Shown: positions 19,009-28,041 of the stretch, in pieces
Layout of the letters: every line of letters starts with the position of its first letter
Position numbering within the stretch: the first letter of the stretch is position 1
Assembly: GCA_040388535.1 (NCBI GenBank)
Contig: JAZKBR010000001.1
Location: forward strand, 83,764-147,763
DNA from: Gemmatimonadota bacterium
GTDB taxonomy: Bacteria; Gemmatimonadota; Gemmatimonadetes; Gemmatimonadales; GWC2-71-9
Length of the DNA stretch: 64,000 nt
Reading direction: 5' to 3'
Program-made: the position numbers and the translations under genes
The notes under the pieces: model-generated
What the model saw: only the letters and a program-made list of their open reading frames with translations
Databases searched by the model: none
What the model was told of the DNA's origin: nothing

Positions 19009-20624
19009 TTCCGCGTGATCTCCGCCATCAGCGCCTTCGGCGTTGCGGCGCTCCGCAGCATCTCGACACCGGCCCGCACCTGCGGATCATCGAGTCCACG
19101 ACGCCGCAGCTCGGCGGCACGTCCGAAGACGTAGCGCGCAACTTCGTAGCTGAGCTGATCGTCGAGGAGGGCGCGCCCCTGCGCCGTCTGCTCGGCCGAC
19201 AGGATGATCCCCTTGGCCTTGAGTCGGGCGAGCACCGCCTGGCGCATCGCATCCGAAACCTGGAACGTTTCCGACGTCACTTCCTTCTTCTCCTTGACCT
19301 CGAGCGCGGTGGTGACCAGTGCATCACGGTAGCCCGCGACATTCCCGCCGATCGCCTTCGCGAATTCGCGCTCGGCATCGGTGAGCGTGTCGACGCGCAC
19401 GATCCGGTCGGGCACAATTCCACCACCACCCTTCACGAGGCGACCGCTGATGGTCTTGAAGGTCGGCAGCTCCTTGGCCGCGGTGTCCTTGCCAGATGCC
19501 TGCAGAGTGGCCTGCCGGATCTGTTCGTCCTGGCTTTTCGCGGTCCGCTGAATCGTGCGACCGCTCGGCGTATACCAGCGACCGGTCGTGAGCTTCAGCG
19601 CCTGACCGGGGCGAAGCGGGAAGAGCGACTGCACCAGTCCCTTGCCGAAGGTGGCCGTGCCGACGACGACCGCGCGGTCATTGTCCTGCAGCGCGCCGGC
19701 GATGATTTCCGCCGCACTGGCCGACCATTCGTTGACGAGCACCACCACCGGCAAGTTCGCCCACTGCTGCGGGGCGCGGTCGGCGTAGGAGGCATTCATA
19801 TCCTGTAGCCGGCCGCGCGTCTCGACAATCTTCTGTCCCGGATCCAGGAAGAGATCCGACACGGCGACGCCCTGATTCAGCAGCCCGCCCGGGTTGCCGC
19901 GCATATCGAGGATCAGCCCCTTCATCCCGAGCTTGAGGAGCGCGCTCACCTCTTCGCGGATCTCCTGTGCCGAGGCTTCACTGACGGTGCTCAGCTGGAC
20001 GAAGCCGATCCCGCCGTCGAAGAGGACGCCGGGGGAGACTGAACGGTTGTGGATCATCTCGCGCACGAGCGCGAAACTCATCTGTTGCGGCACACCGGCA
20101 CGACGGACCTTGAGCACCACCTTGCTCCCGGCCGTGCCACGCAGCGTCTTGATGGCCTCTTCCTGCTTCAGGCCCTGCGTGCTCTTGCCGTCGACGTCGA
20201 TGATCAGGTCACCCGCTTCGATGCCGGCGCGTTCGGCAGGCGTCTGCGGCAGCGGCGCGACCACGGTAATCCAGCCATCGCGGACATCGATCTGCATCCC
20301 GAGACCACCGTAGTTGCCGGTCGTCGTCTCGGTGAGCTGACGGTAGTCGTCATTCTCTTCGAGCGTGGTATAGGGATCGTTCAGCTCGTCGAGCAGCCCG
20401 GTCGTTGCCTTGTGATAGAGCGAGTCCGTGGAAAGGGAGTCGACATAGTAGAGCCGGACCCGCTCGAACACTTCCTGCAGGAGCTGCGGACCGCTCGGTG
20501 CGGGCCGCGCAGAGGCGCCCTGCAGCAACCAGCCGCCGGAGAAGAATGAGAGTGCGGCCACAACTGCGACCAAGCCCCAGCGCTGCTTCATCGGACCCTC
20601 TTTGGACGATTCCGGATTGACCAT
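19005..20624 (-). CDS. S41 family carboxyl-terminal processing protease
   Basis: 539 residues from the ATG at 20624; an alternative ATG at 20591 (528 residues) also has a purine-rich site upstream and begins right at the membrane anchor MKQRWGLVAVVAAL. The order is anchor, PDZ domain (about 100-185, GLGMQIDVRDGWITVVAPLP) and S41 catalytic core with Ser303 in the NEWSASAAEI motif and Lys328 in TFGKGLVQ; the 25-residue spacing equals that of E. coli Prc. It acts in the periplasm on C-terminal ends of proteins. Upstream is tmk, 12 bases away. Confidence 0.93.
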   Translation of the reverse strand: MVNPESSKEGPMKQRWGLVAVVAALSFFSGGWLLQGASARPAPSGPQLLQEVFERVRLYYVDSLSTDSLYHKATTGLLDELNDPYTTLEENDDYRQLTETTTGNYGGLGMQIDVRDGWITVVAPLPQTPAERAGIEAGDLIIDVDGKSTQGLKQEEAIKTLRGTAGSKVVLKVRRAGVPQQMSFALVREMIHNRSVSPGVLFDGGIGFVQLSTVSEASAQEIREEVSALLKLGMKGLILDMRGNPGGLLNQGVAVSDLFLDPGQKIVETRGRLQDMNASYADRAPQQWANLPVVVLVNEWSASAAEIIAGALQDNDRAVVVGTATFGKGLVQSLFPLRPGQALKLTTGRWYTPSGRTIQRTAKSQDEQIRQATLQASGKDTAAKELPTFKTISGRLVKGGGGIVPDRIVRVDTLTDAEREFAKAIGGNVAGYRDALVTTALEVKEKKEVTSETFQVSDAMRQAVLARLKAKGIILSAEQTAQGRALLDDQLSYEVARYVFGRAAELRRRGLDDPQVRAGVEMLRSAATPKALMAEITRK

Positions 20625-20636
20625 GATGTCCTCTTC

Positions 20637-21275
20637 CTACTCCGCCCGGGGGCGGAACGTTTCGGGATGCAGCCTTGCGAGCACAGCCCAGGCCTGCGCC
20701 AGGACTCGCTCGGGTGACGCACCCGCTTGCAAATGATGCACCCCCTGCCCCGTCGCGGCCAGGTATTCGGCGGCCACGCGATCGTGGAATGCGATGTCTT
20801 CACGCTCGAGTCGATCGGCGCCCTTGCCGGCGCTCCGCTGCCGATCGCGACCCACCGCGGGATCGAGGTCGAGCACTAGCGTGATATCGGGTGCAAGGCC
20901 GCCAGTCGCCGCGCGGTTGACCCACTCGACGTGTTCCCGCGGCAAGCCGCGCCCGGCACCCTGATAGGCCATCGTCGAGAGGTCGTATCGATCGGACAGT
21001 ACGACCTGGCCGTGCTCGAGCGCGGGCCCGATCACCTTGCGCACCAGATCGGCGCGCGCGGTCGTCATATAGAGCAACTCCGCGGCCGCGGTCCAGCCAC
21101 CGTGACTGTCGAGCAACTCGCTCCGCAGCGCCTCCGCCACCGGCGTGCCACCGGGTTCACGCACCGTAACCAGGTCGACACCATCGGCACGCATCCGCGC
21201 CGCCAGCGCGGCCGCCAGCGTGGTCTTCCCCGCACCCTCCGGTCCTTCCAGGACGACGAAGAGACCGCGTGACAT
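20637..21275 (-). CDS. tmk: Thymidylate kinase
   Basis: 212 residues. Phosphorylates dTMP to dTDP. P-loop GPEGAGKT at 11-18, the DRY-type motif in LSDRYDLSTMAYQGAGRGL, and REPGGTPVAE are diagnostic. The ATG overlaps the stop of the YlbF-like gene (TGATG). Confidence 0.96.
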   Translation of the reverse strand: MSRGLFVVLEGPEGAGKTTLAAALAARMRADGVDLVTVREPGGTPVAEALRSELLDSHGGWTAAAELLYMTTARADLVRKVIGPALEHGQVVLSDRYDLSTMAYQGAGRGLPREHVEWVNRAATGGLAPDITLVLDLDPAVGRDRQRSAGKGADRLEREDIAFHDRVAAEYLAATGQGVHHLQAGASPERVLAQAWAVLARLHPETFRPRAE

Positions 21276-21625
21276 CAGAGCGTGATGATCCCGCTGGTCG
21301 CGCCGCGCTCGATGCCATCGGCGATGCGCTGGTTGACCCGCTGCATCAGCTTGTCGACGTTGGCGCGCGCCACGAGGTACGTCTGCCCCGACGGCGACAA
21401 CTCGAACTCGCGCAGGGTGGTCTCGTATTCCTGCGCCTGCGCTTCTTCGGGCGCCTGACCCTGCGCCATCAGCGCGTCGAACTCCCGGGTCAGCCGCGAG
21501 ATCACCTCGAGCTTTCCTTGCGCCTCCTTGTCATCACGCAGCGACTGCTCCGCGCGGCGCAACGCCTGATACTCCGTGGACTGGCCGAGCAGCCGGCCGA
21601 GTTCCTGCGCCTTGTCGTCGATCAT
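21275..21625 (-). CDS. YlbF family protein
   Basis: 116 residues, nearly all helical, with the pattern ALRRAEQSLRDDKEAQGKLEV and a C-terminal LVARANVDKLMQRVNQRIADG typical of the Com_YlbF family. In Bacillus, YlbF forms a complex with YmcA and YaaT that affects RNase Y; a role here is inferred by family only. It is coupled to tmk and follows prmC by 6 bases. Confidence 0.8.
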   Translation of the reverse strand: MIDDKAQELGRLLGQSTEYQALRRAEQSLRDDKEAQGKLEVISRLTREFDALMAQGQAPEEAQAQEYETTLREFELSPSGQTYLVARANVDKLMQRVNQRIADGIERGATSGIITL

Positions 21626-21631
21626 CTGGTT

Positions 21632-22483
21632 CTACCCCTGCCGCGCCAGCACGTATCGCGCGCGACCGAACAAGTCATCCAGCATGGTCACTTCACGCCA
21701 GCCGAACCCTTCGGCGAGCGCTGCCGTCGCAGCTGCGCGGCGACAATCCACTTCCAACGCAATCCATCCGGCCGGTGCCATCACGGCGCGCCCTTCGTCG
21801 AGGAGGCGGCGGGTGGCGACGAGACCATCTGCTCCCGAGGGTAACGCGAGCTTCGGCTCGTAATCTCGCACCGAGAGGTCCAGCGTGTCATACTCGGCGT
21901 CGGTCAGATAGGGTGGATTCGAGATCAGCAAATCCAGGACTTCACCTGCCAGAGGTGCGAGCAGGTCCCCCTCGCGCCAGTCGACGGCACACCCGAGCCG
22001 TTCCCCATTGCTGCGGGCCAGCGCGAGCGCGTCCACCGACAGGTCGACCCCCAGCACTCGATCGAATTCACCCTCGTCTGCCAACGCCAGGGCGATCGCC
22101 CCGGTTCCGGTGCCGATGTCGGCCGCGGTGCCGTGCCGAACGCGCGCCAGCGCCACTTCCACCAGCCCCTCGGTCTCCGGGCGGGGAATCAGGGCGCGCG
22201 AGTCGGTCGCGAGGATTAGCCGCCGGAAACCGGTCCAGCCAGTGACATACGCCAGGGGCTCGCCGGCTGCATGCCGACCGACGGCCGCGAGGTAGGCAAT
22301 TGCGCGATCGCCGTCGATTGGCTCGTGGCGGTCCAGGTGGGCGGAGGCGGCGCTGGTGCGCCCCAGATCGCTCCAGAGCCTGATCGCCTCGCGGCGTGAC
22401 TCCGGATAGCCAGCGGCCTCCAGCAACTGCCCGGCGCTTTCCAGGAGCCCCTGCAGCGTCTGGATTGCCTCAGGCACCAGCAT
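21632..22483 (-). CDS. prmC: Release factor glutamine methyltransferase
   Basis: 283 residues from the ATG at 22483, which overlaps the end of prfA by 14 bases; a longer in-frame extension exists but reads through prfA. PrmC methylates the glutamine of the GGQ motif of release factors. Visible motifs: helical N-terminal domain, SRALIPRPETEGLVE, the SAM-binding TAADIGTGTGAIALALA, and the catalytic ISNPPYLTDAEYD. Adjacent to its substrate gene, the classic arrangement. Confidence 0.95.
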   Translation of the reverse strand: MLVPEAIQTLQGLLESAGQLLEAAGYPESRREAIRLWSDLGRTSAASAHLDRHEPIDGDRAIAYLAAVGRHAAGEPLAYVTGWTGFRRLILATDSRALIPRPETEGLVEVALARVRHGTAADIGTGTGAIALALADEGEFDRVLGVDLSVDALALARSNGERLGCAVDWREGDLLAPLAGEVLDLLISNPPYLTDAEYDTLDLSVRDYEPKLALPSGADGLVATRRLLDEGRAVMAPAGWIALEVDCRRAAATAALAEGFGWREVTMLDDLFGRARYVLARQG

Positions 22484-23528
22484 CCTCTTCGCGAGCGGCA
22501 CGACGCAGGGCGACCACGAGCTCGTCGAGCTTGCCATCGAGCACGTCGCTGAGATTGTGCACCGAGAGGTTGATCCGGTGATCGGTGATCCGGCTCTGCG
22601 GATAGTTGTACGTCCGGATCTTGCCGGAGCGGTCTCCAGTGCCGACCATCAGCTTCCGTTCGGCCGCGCGGGCGCCCTCGATTTCGGCAATCCGGCGATC
22701 GAGGATCCGAGCGCGCAGGACCTCCATCCCCTTGAGCTTGTTCTGCAGCTGGGACTTCTGGTCCTGCTGACTCACCACGATGCCCGTCGGGATGTGGGTG
22801 ATACGAACGGCGGAATCTGTGGTGTTGACGCTCTGGCCGCCCGGGCCCGACGAACGAAAGACATCGATGCGGAGGTCGTTCGGGTCGATCTTGACGTCGA
22901 CCTCTTCGGCTTCCGGCAACACGGCCACCGTGGCGGCAGAAGTGTGAATCCGACCCTGGGTTTCGGTAGCGGGCACGCGCTGCACGCGGTGGACGCCCGA
23001 CTCGCGGCGCAGCAGCCCGAACGCTTCGCTTCCGCGCACCGCGATCACCGCATCCTTGATGCCGCCGACGTTGCCTTCGTGAATCTCGATCGGCTCGAAC
23101 TTCAGATTGCGCCGCTCGGCGAAGCGGGTATACATGCGCAACAGATCGGCGGCGAAGAGCGCCGCCTCGTCCCCGCCGGTGCCGGCGCGGATTTCGAGGA
23201 TGGCGTCGCGGTCGTCGTGCGGATCACGCGGCACGATGAGATCGGCGATCTCCCCTTCGAGCTCGGTGATCAGCGCGGGCAAGGTGGCGAGATCGTCGGC
23301 GGCGAGTTCGGCGAGGTCCGGATCACCCGAGGCGGCCGCTTCCTGGGCACCAGCGAGATCGCGCTGGTACTTGAAAAGCTTGTCGGCCGCGCGCACGATC
23401 GGAGTTAACCGAGCGTGCTCGCGACCGAGGGCCTGCAATCGAGCGGGGTCCGATGAAACGGCTGGGTCGGAAAGACCCTGGCCGACCTCCTCCGCCCGCG
23501 CGAGCGCCTGGCGGAGACGGTCATCCAT
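22470..23528 (-). CDS. prfA: Peptide chain release factor 1
   Basis: 352 residues. Terminates translation at UAA and UAG. The anticodon-like PAT is in RVPATETQGR and the catalytic GGQ is at residues 230-232 in SSGPGGQSVN. Located between rpmE (3 bases upstream) and prmC. Confidence 0.97.
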   Translation of the reverse strand: MDDRLRQALARAEEVGQGLSDPAVSSDPARLQALGREHARLTPIVRAADKLFKYQRDLAGAQEAAASGDPDLAELAADDLATLPALITELEGEIADLIVPRDPHDDRDAILEIRAGTGGDEAALFAADLLRMYTRFAERRNLKFEPIEIHEGNVGGIKDAVIAVRGSEAFGLLRRESGVHRVQRVPATETQGRIHTSAATVAVLPEAEEVDVKIDPNDLRIDVFRSSGPGGQSVNTTDSAVRITHIPTGIVVSQQDQKSQLQNKLKGMEVLRARILDRRIAEIEGARAAERKLMVGTGDRSGKIRTYNYPQSRITDHRINLSVHNLSDVLDGKLDELVVALRRAAREEDAGA

Positions 23529-23531
23529 GGA

Positions 23532-23747
23532 TCAGGACTTCGCGGCGGGTTCCGACGCGTACTTCCGGCGGAAACGATCGATCCGGCCGGCGGTATCCAT
23601 GATGCGCTGCTTGCCAGTAAAATACGGGTGGCAGACTGCGCAGACTTCGACGCTCAGCGACTTCGACGTGCTGCGAGTCTCGAAGGTGTTGCCGCACTGG
23701 CAATGCGCGGTGATGGTCTCGTAGACCGGATGCATATTCGGCTTCAT
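23532..23747 (-). CDS. rpmE: 50S ribosomal protein L31, zinc-binding form
   Basis: 71 residues. [12 protein letters not shown] and [25 protein letters not shown] are characteristic. Cysteines C-x-C (residues 17 and 19) and C-x-x-C (about 37-40) mark the zinc-containing form. GGAG lies upstream of the ATG; a promoter and a leader hairpin precede it. Confidence 0.96.
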   Translation of the reverse strand: MKPNMHPVYETITAHCQCGNTFETRSTSKSLSVEVCAVCHPYFTGKQRIMDTAGRIDRFRRKYASEPAAKS

Positions 23748-23771
23748 TGGGTCGCTCTCCTTACTTTAGCC

Positions 23772-23792
23772 GTAGTTCCCTTGCGGAACCAC
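23772..23792 (-). promoter_or_regulatory. Leader hairpin upstream of rpmE
   Basis: In the rpmE transcript, GTGGTTCC pairs with GGAACTAC (8 pairs, one G-U) around a 5-base loop. It lies in the short 5' leader, about 25 bases before the start codon. L31 genes of several phyla carry autoregulatory leaders; whether this is one is inference. Confidence 0.45.
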
Positions 23793-23803
23793 GATAGCCG
23801 TCA

Positions 23804-23833
23804 AATATAGGCGACACCCTGCACCCGGTACAA
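23804..23833 (-). promoter_or_regulatory. Probable sigma-70 promoter of rpmE
   Basis: On the minus strand TTGTAC (23833-23828) and TATATT (23809-23804) are separated by 18 bases, matching the vegetative consensus. Transcription would start just before the leader hairpin. Confidence 0.65.
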
Positions 23834-23892
23834 GCCGGAGCGGGCCGCTCGTCTCCTTGAGCAGTAGCGGTTGGTCCCTTTCAGGAGTCAGT

Positions 23893-24555
23893 ATGCTGAG
23901 CCGAGCCCAAGTCCTTGGTGCAATTGCACTTACCCTGAGCATTCCCGCCACCGCCCTGTCGGCGCAAGCGAGCGGCAAGGTGTCGGTCGCAGGCTTCGAG
24001 ACCGATGGATCGGTGGGCCTGACCAGGGACGAGTACGATGCCCTGGGTCGGGCGTTGAGCGGGTTGCTGTCGGCTCAGGTCGGAGGGCCCACGACCCTCG
24101 TGGTCAAGCCGGTCGCCGGCGGCGTGCGTTCGGGTCGGGTCGACGTCGGCGCCGCCCGCGCGGCAGCCGCCAAGGCCGGAGCCAAGGTCCTGGTAGTGGG
24201 CACCCTGCTGGACCAGTACGGCGACATCCACGTCGAGGCCCGGGTACTGGATGCGACCACCGGCGCCCCGATCGCCGTGGTCCGTGGCAATCCGGCGCTG
24301 GCGAAGCGGGAACAGCTCGCCGAGGCGATCGCGGACCTCGCCGACCGGATCGCGGCGCAGCCTGCTGTAGGCGGCGCGGCGGGCGGGGGTAGCCGTGGCG
24401 GTGTGCCCGTGGCGGCCCTGGTGCTGTATGGCAGGGGACTTCGCTTCGAGGATGTCGGCGACAACGCCAAGGCAGCGGAGGCGTATCGCGCTGCCGTTCG
24501 CGCGGCGCCGGGATTTACGGAAGCTGGCTCGGCGCTGAAGCGGGTCGGGGGTTGA
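23893..24555 (+). CDS. Secreted protein with CsgG/LpoB-like domain and C-terminal TPR
   Basis: 220 residues from ATG 23893, preceded by AGGAG. A signal peptide of about 24 residues ends at LSAQA. Residues about 28-160 (VAGFETDG, AAKAGAKVLVVGTLLDQYGDIHVEARVLDATTG) show the alternating fold of CsgG/FlgO/LpoB-type periplasmic proteins that sense or assemble envelope structures. After a Gly-rich linker a single TPR-like helical pair ends the chain (VGDNAKAAEAYRAAVRAAPGF). No cysteine lipobox. The 3' end overlaps the convergent Lnb-like gene by 41 bases. Confidence 0.65.
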   Translation: MLSRAQVLGAIALTLSIPATALSAQASGKVSVAGFETDGSVGLTRDEYDALGRALSGLLSAQVGGPTTLVVKPVAGGVRSGRVDVGAARAAAAKAGAKVLVVGTLLDQYGDIHVEARVLDATTGAPIAVVRGNPALAKREQLAEAIADLADRIAAQPAVGGAAGGGSRGGVPVAALVLYGRGLRFEDVGDNAKAAEAYRAAVRAAPGFTEAGSALKRVGG

Positions 24556-25762
24556 GCCGGATCGCCAGCCACGCCGCTGCAACCGAAGGCAACACCGTCA
24601 GCTGGGCAATCTGCAGATTCCACTGACCGCCGATTGACGGAAAGGCAGCGAGCACACTGCCCAGGACCACCGAGCCGAGCACGAACCACGCGGCCCGCGG
24701 AGCCCACGCTCCCGGGCCGCGTCGCTTGGCGCTCAGGACACCGGGAATCACCAGCAGCGCCACGGGGCTCAAGAGCAGGAGATTGCGATTCCCCGCCGCC
24801 GCCACGTGATCGGTCACCAGCCACATCAGCAGGAGTACCACACCGCCGACGCCAGTGAGCAGCAACCAGAGTGCGCCGATCACTCGACCCGGCGCACCCA
24901 GGCCGCCGGCGATCAAGCCAGAGAGGATGGCGAGCATCAGCGCGAGTGCCACCACGGAGAACATCATTCCCCAGTGGGGCGGCTCCGGCTCGACCTTGTA
25001 CCGGTTGACATCGATCAACCGCGACTCGGCCTTCACCAGCGGGACACTGCGACCATCGGCGTCGGTGATGCGGAGTTCTCGCAGCCGCTCCTGCAACTTC
25101 TGCGGCAGGAACATCTCGCCCCACTGATCGAGCGGCCGATCCACCATCGGGCCGAGCGCCGCGAGAATTCCGACATACATCAGCTTGTCGTTGGTCAGCG
25201 AACGGTGGGTGTGCCAGCGCAGTGTCCCTTCCGCGCTCTTCCCCTTGGTTGCCAGCCCCAATGCGCCCCCGAGGACGCCGTCGAGAAGATCGCGCACCCG
25301 GGTACTGCAGTTGTCGCGGTAGTAGTCGTAGACGTAGTTCCGCTGATCGAGGCGCGCGTTCTCGGCGAGACGGAGCGCGATCTCGGCGCGCTGCATCGGC
25401 GGCAGATTCAGCTCCTGGACGTCGACGGAGCGTTCGCGCGCCGCGTAGGTTCGCATCGTCCCGTCGAGATCGTCGACCCCGAGCCAGTATACCGGTCGGC
25501 CCATCGCGAAGTGGGGCACCAGATCGGGATCGCGAAAGTCGAACATGCCGTAGTTGTACACCAGGTCGCGCTTCTGCACCGTGTCGCGAACCCAGATCGC
25601 GTTGTGGCCGAAGCGCTCCCACACCTCCGCACCCGGCCCCATGGTCATCACGAAGATCTGGAGATTGCTGCCCGGCGGCGCCTCGGTGACTTGAGCGGCG
25701 GCGGGTCGGGCGAGCGCCATCACAACAAGGAGTGCAGTGTAGATGCGCGGAAAGAGTCGCAT
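24515..25762 (-). CDS. Lnb-like (DUF4105) lipoprotein N-acyltransferase candidate
   Basis: 415 residues from ATG 25762, which overlaps the stop of the oxidoreductase gene; a longer in-frame extension was dropped. Signal peptide ends at AAAQ. The periplasmic domain carries ERFGHNAIWV (His53) and YRDNCSTRVRD (Cys152), the Cys/His pair of the DUF4105 family now named after Bacteroides Lnb, which N-acylates lipoproteins. Four to five C-terminal helices follow (about 270-400). Acyltransferase activity is inferred from the family only. It would fit the lipoprotein-rich content of the window. Confidence 0.75.
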   Translation of the reverse strand: MRLFPRIYTALLVVMALARPAAAQVTEAPPGSNLQIFVMTMGPGAEVWERFGHNAIWVRDTVQKRDLVYNYGMFDFRDPDLVPHFAMGRPVYWLGVDDLDGTMRTYAARERSVDVQELNLPPMQRAEIALRLAENARLDQRNYVYDYYRDNCSTRVRDLLDGVLGGALGLATKGKSAEGTLRWHTHRSLTNDKLMYVGILAALGPMVDRPLDQWGEMFLPQKLQERLRELRITDADGRSVPLVKAESRLIDVNRYKVEPEPPHWGMMFSVVALALMLAILSGLIAGGLGAPGRVIGALWLLLTGVGGVVLLLMWLVTDHVAAAGNRNLLLLSPVALLVIPGVLSAKRRGPGAWAPRAAWFVLGSVVLGSVLAAFPSIGGQWNLQIAQLTVLPSVAAAWLAIRLNPRPASAPSQLP

Positions 25763-26772
25763 CAAAGCGCCACGTCCCGCCCGGACTCTGCCGACTGGTA
25801 GATCGCTTCCATCACCCGCAGCACGGTGATCTGCTCGGTCATCGATGGCGGCGGCGAATCGCCGCGAATCGCCGCGACGAAGTGGGCCCACTGCGCCCGC
25901 ACCGCGAGCGCGAACGGCGTCTCGCGCGAGTGGGCGCCCGAGGGTGCGACGTCCTGCGCCACGCCGTGGAAGTCCTTCCAGATGGCGAGTGGATTGATGC
26001 GGGCAGACCCACGCGTGGCCCGCACCGCCATTCCGAAGCGCTCACCGGGCCCCACGAAACGCCACGAAGTATCGAGGTGGATCGCGGTGCCCCCCTCGAG
26101 GGCAATCATCGCGGTCCCCGACTGCTCCAGCGACTTCTCTCGCCCCTTCTCCGGGAACACGGCCGAAACCCGCTGTGGCGCCAGGAAGCCGGACATCCAG
26201 AGTGAGAGGTCGAGCAGTCCGAGCCCGAGATCGAGCATCGCACCACCGCCGGCCTGATCACGCTTCTGTCGCCAGCCGAGTGACGCACGCCCTGCCCGCG
26301 CGAGGAACCACCAGGCGCGGATCGATTCGAGATCGCCGAGTTCGCCGTTCTTCACGAACGAGCGGATCTGCTGGACGTCGGGGCGATAGCGGTGATTGGC
26401 CCCGACCATCACGATCCGGCTGTGCTTGGTGGCGGCCTTCGCCAGCTTCTGCGCGCCAGCAGCGGTGAGCGCGAGCGGGCGCTCGACGAAGATGTGCAAC
26501 CCGGAAGCGATCGCGGCCTGGATCTGCGATTCGTGGAGATGGTTAGGCGTGCAGATGAGTACCGCGTCGAGCGCGTCGTACTCGACCAGTTCCTCGATGT
26601 CGCCGTAGGCGTCGGGAATCCCGAAGCGATCGGCGAGGGCTCGTGCCTTGGGAAGGTCGTTGTCGCAGATGCCGACGACGTCGATCTCCTTGACCCGCTT
26701 GAGCACCGGGAGATGTCCTACCTGCGCAATGGCACCAGCACCGACGATGCCGAGCCGCAACCGATCGCCCAT
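25762..26772 (-). CDS. Gfo/Idh/MocA family NAD(P)-dependent oxidoreductase
   Basis: 336 residues. N-terminal Rossmann domain (RLGIVGAGAIAQVGHLP), then VLICTPNHLHESQIQAAI and the C-terminal mixed sheet domain. The usual EKP motif reads E97-R98-P99, so the lysine that commonly contacts cofactor and substrate is an arginine. Acts probably on a sugar or inositol derivative; substrate unknown. Overlaps the Lnb-like gene and follows the SpoIID-like gene. Confidence 0.85.
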   Translation of the reverse strand: MGDRLRLGIVGAGAIAQVGHLPVLKRVKEIDVVGICDNDLPKARALADRFGIPDAYGDIEELVEYDALDAVLICTPNHLHESQIQAAIASGLHIFVERPLALTAAGAQKLAKAATKHSRIVMVGANHRYRPDVQQIRSFVKNGELGDLESIRAWWFLARAGRASLGWRQKRDQAGGGAMLDLGLGLLDLSLWMSGFLAPQRVSAVFPEKGREKSLEQSGTAMIALEGGTAIHLDTSWRFVGPGERFGMAVRATRGSARINPLAIWKDFHGVAQDVAPSGAHSRETPFALAVRAQWAHFVAAIRGDSPPPSMTEQITVLRVMEAIYQSAESGRDVAL

Positions 26773-26799
26773 CCCCGACCTTCCTTCAGGTAAGCAGGT

Positions 26800-28041
26800 T
26801 CAGTAGTTCCGGCGGAGTTCCGTGCCCGGAAAATAGCTCATCAGGATCGCGTCGTAGTGATGTCCCGCGCGGGCGCGACCCACCGCGCCCCACTGACACA
26901 TTCCCACCCCGTGTCCATTGCCCCGGCCCTCGATGACGACCGATTCGATCCGGCTGCCCTGCCGGGAGAGCCGGACCGTGAAATCGGTGCTGCGGAGCCA
27001 GCCGCCGGCCGGCGGCGAGAGGACACGCCGGATCGCCTGGCCGCTCACCGTGGTGCGTCCACCCGCACCCGAGAGCTCGAGGGTCGCAATCCGCCCGCTG
27101 CCGGTCCGCGAGAGGACCCGCATTTCGCGCAGATCGCTGGCGCGCGCGGTAGAGAGCCGCTCGGTTGCGAGTGTCTTGCGGAGTGACGCCGTGAAGGCCC
27201 GCCCCTCCCACTGCTCACGCCACTGGTAGCGTGGGGAGATGGCGCACCAGGCTGTGCCGTTCTCGTCCACGTCAGCGAAGCTCTTGAGGTACGGCTCGTC
27301 GGCCCCACCGAATGCCGCGGAGCCATCTTCAGTGCGGCCCCCGCACGTCGAGGAATAGAATGCCTCGATCGGTTCGCCGTTGTAGGTGAGAATCAGGCCC
27401 CGCGTGGCTTCGACGGCTGCGGTCGCCATGGGATTCTCGTTGAGCAGACCGGCGTAGGCCTGGGCCGACACATCGGCCATCAGGTCGAACCCCTGCGCGA
27501 GCCACCGCCCCTTGTTCCGTAACGCGTAGGTGCGCGAGACCACTGCCTGCGCCTTCAGCGCTTCTTCCTCCCCCGGAGCGCGCCGACCCATCTCGGCGCC
27601 GACGACGCCCTCGAGATATTGCTCGAGCCCGATGCGATTGATCACTGTGAGCCCGGACTCACTGCGTCGGAGCTCGACGCGGCCCCGGTATTCGCGACCG
27701 TCAATGCGGATGGTACCGTTGCTGTCTTGCGGTTCGAGCACCAGCGTCCGCCGCACGACCGGTGTCGTGGTCCCGCGCACGACGACGTCGCTGCCACGGG
27801 TGCTGGCCTCGAGCGAGACATCGGGATCGACTTCCTCGACGATCCCTTCGTCGAGATCGATAACCCGCAGGCCGGTGAACGCCCCGAAGGTCACCTTGCT
27901 GGCATTGATCCGTACGCCGATCCGGAACTCGGGATCGGGGGCCAGCTGCGGCACCGGCTCAGGCTCCGGCTCATTGAGGAGGCAGGAGCCCAGACTGGCG
28001 AGCGCCAGGACCAGATACAGTCCCGCGCGCGGCTTCGTCAC
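26800..28041 (-). CDS. SpoIID/LytB domain lipoprotein
   Basis: 413 residues, GTG start overlapping the yajQ stop (GTGA). Lipoprotein signal with LGSC at the cleavage site. The SpoIID domain is clear: GLEQYLEGVVGAEMG, EALKAQAVVSRTYAL, YSSTCGGRTED and GNGHGVGMCQWGA. SpoIID is a lytic transglycosylase acting on denuded peptidoglycan; non-sporulating bacteria use relatives in wall remodelling. The conserved Glu in GAEMG is the expected catalytic residue. Confidence 0.9.
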   Translation of the reverse strand: MTKPRAGLYLVLALASLGSCLLNEPEPEPVPQLAPDPEFRIGVRINASKVTFGAFTGLRVIDLDEGIVEEVDPDVSLEASTRGSDVVVRGTTTPVVRRTLVLEPQDSNGTIRIDGREYRGRVELRRSESGLTVINRIGLEQYLEGVVGAEMGRRAPGEEEALKAQAVVSRTYALRNKGRWLAQGFDLMADVSAQAYAGLLNENPMATAAVEATRGLILTYNGEPIEAFYSSTCGGRTEDGSAAFGGADEPYLKSFADVDENGTAWCAISPRYQWREQWEGRAFTASLRKTLATERLSTARASDLREMRVLSRTGSGRIATLELSGAGGRTTVSGQAIRRVLSPPAGGWLRSTDFTVRLSRQGSRIESVVIEGRGNGHGVGMCQWGAVGRARAGHHYDAILMSYFPGTELRRNY

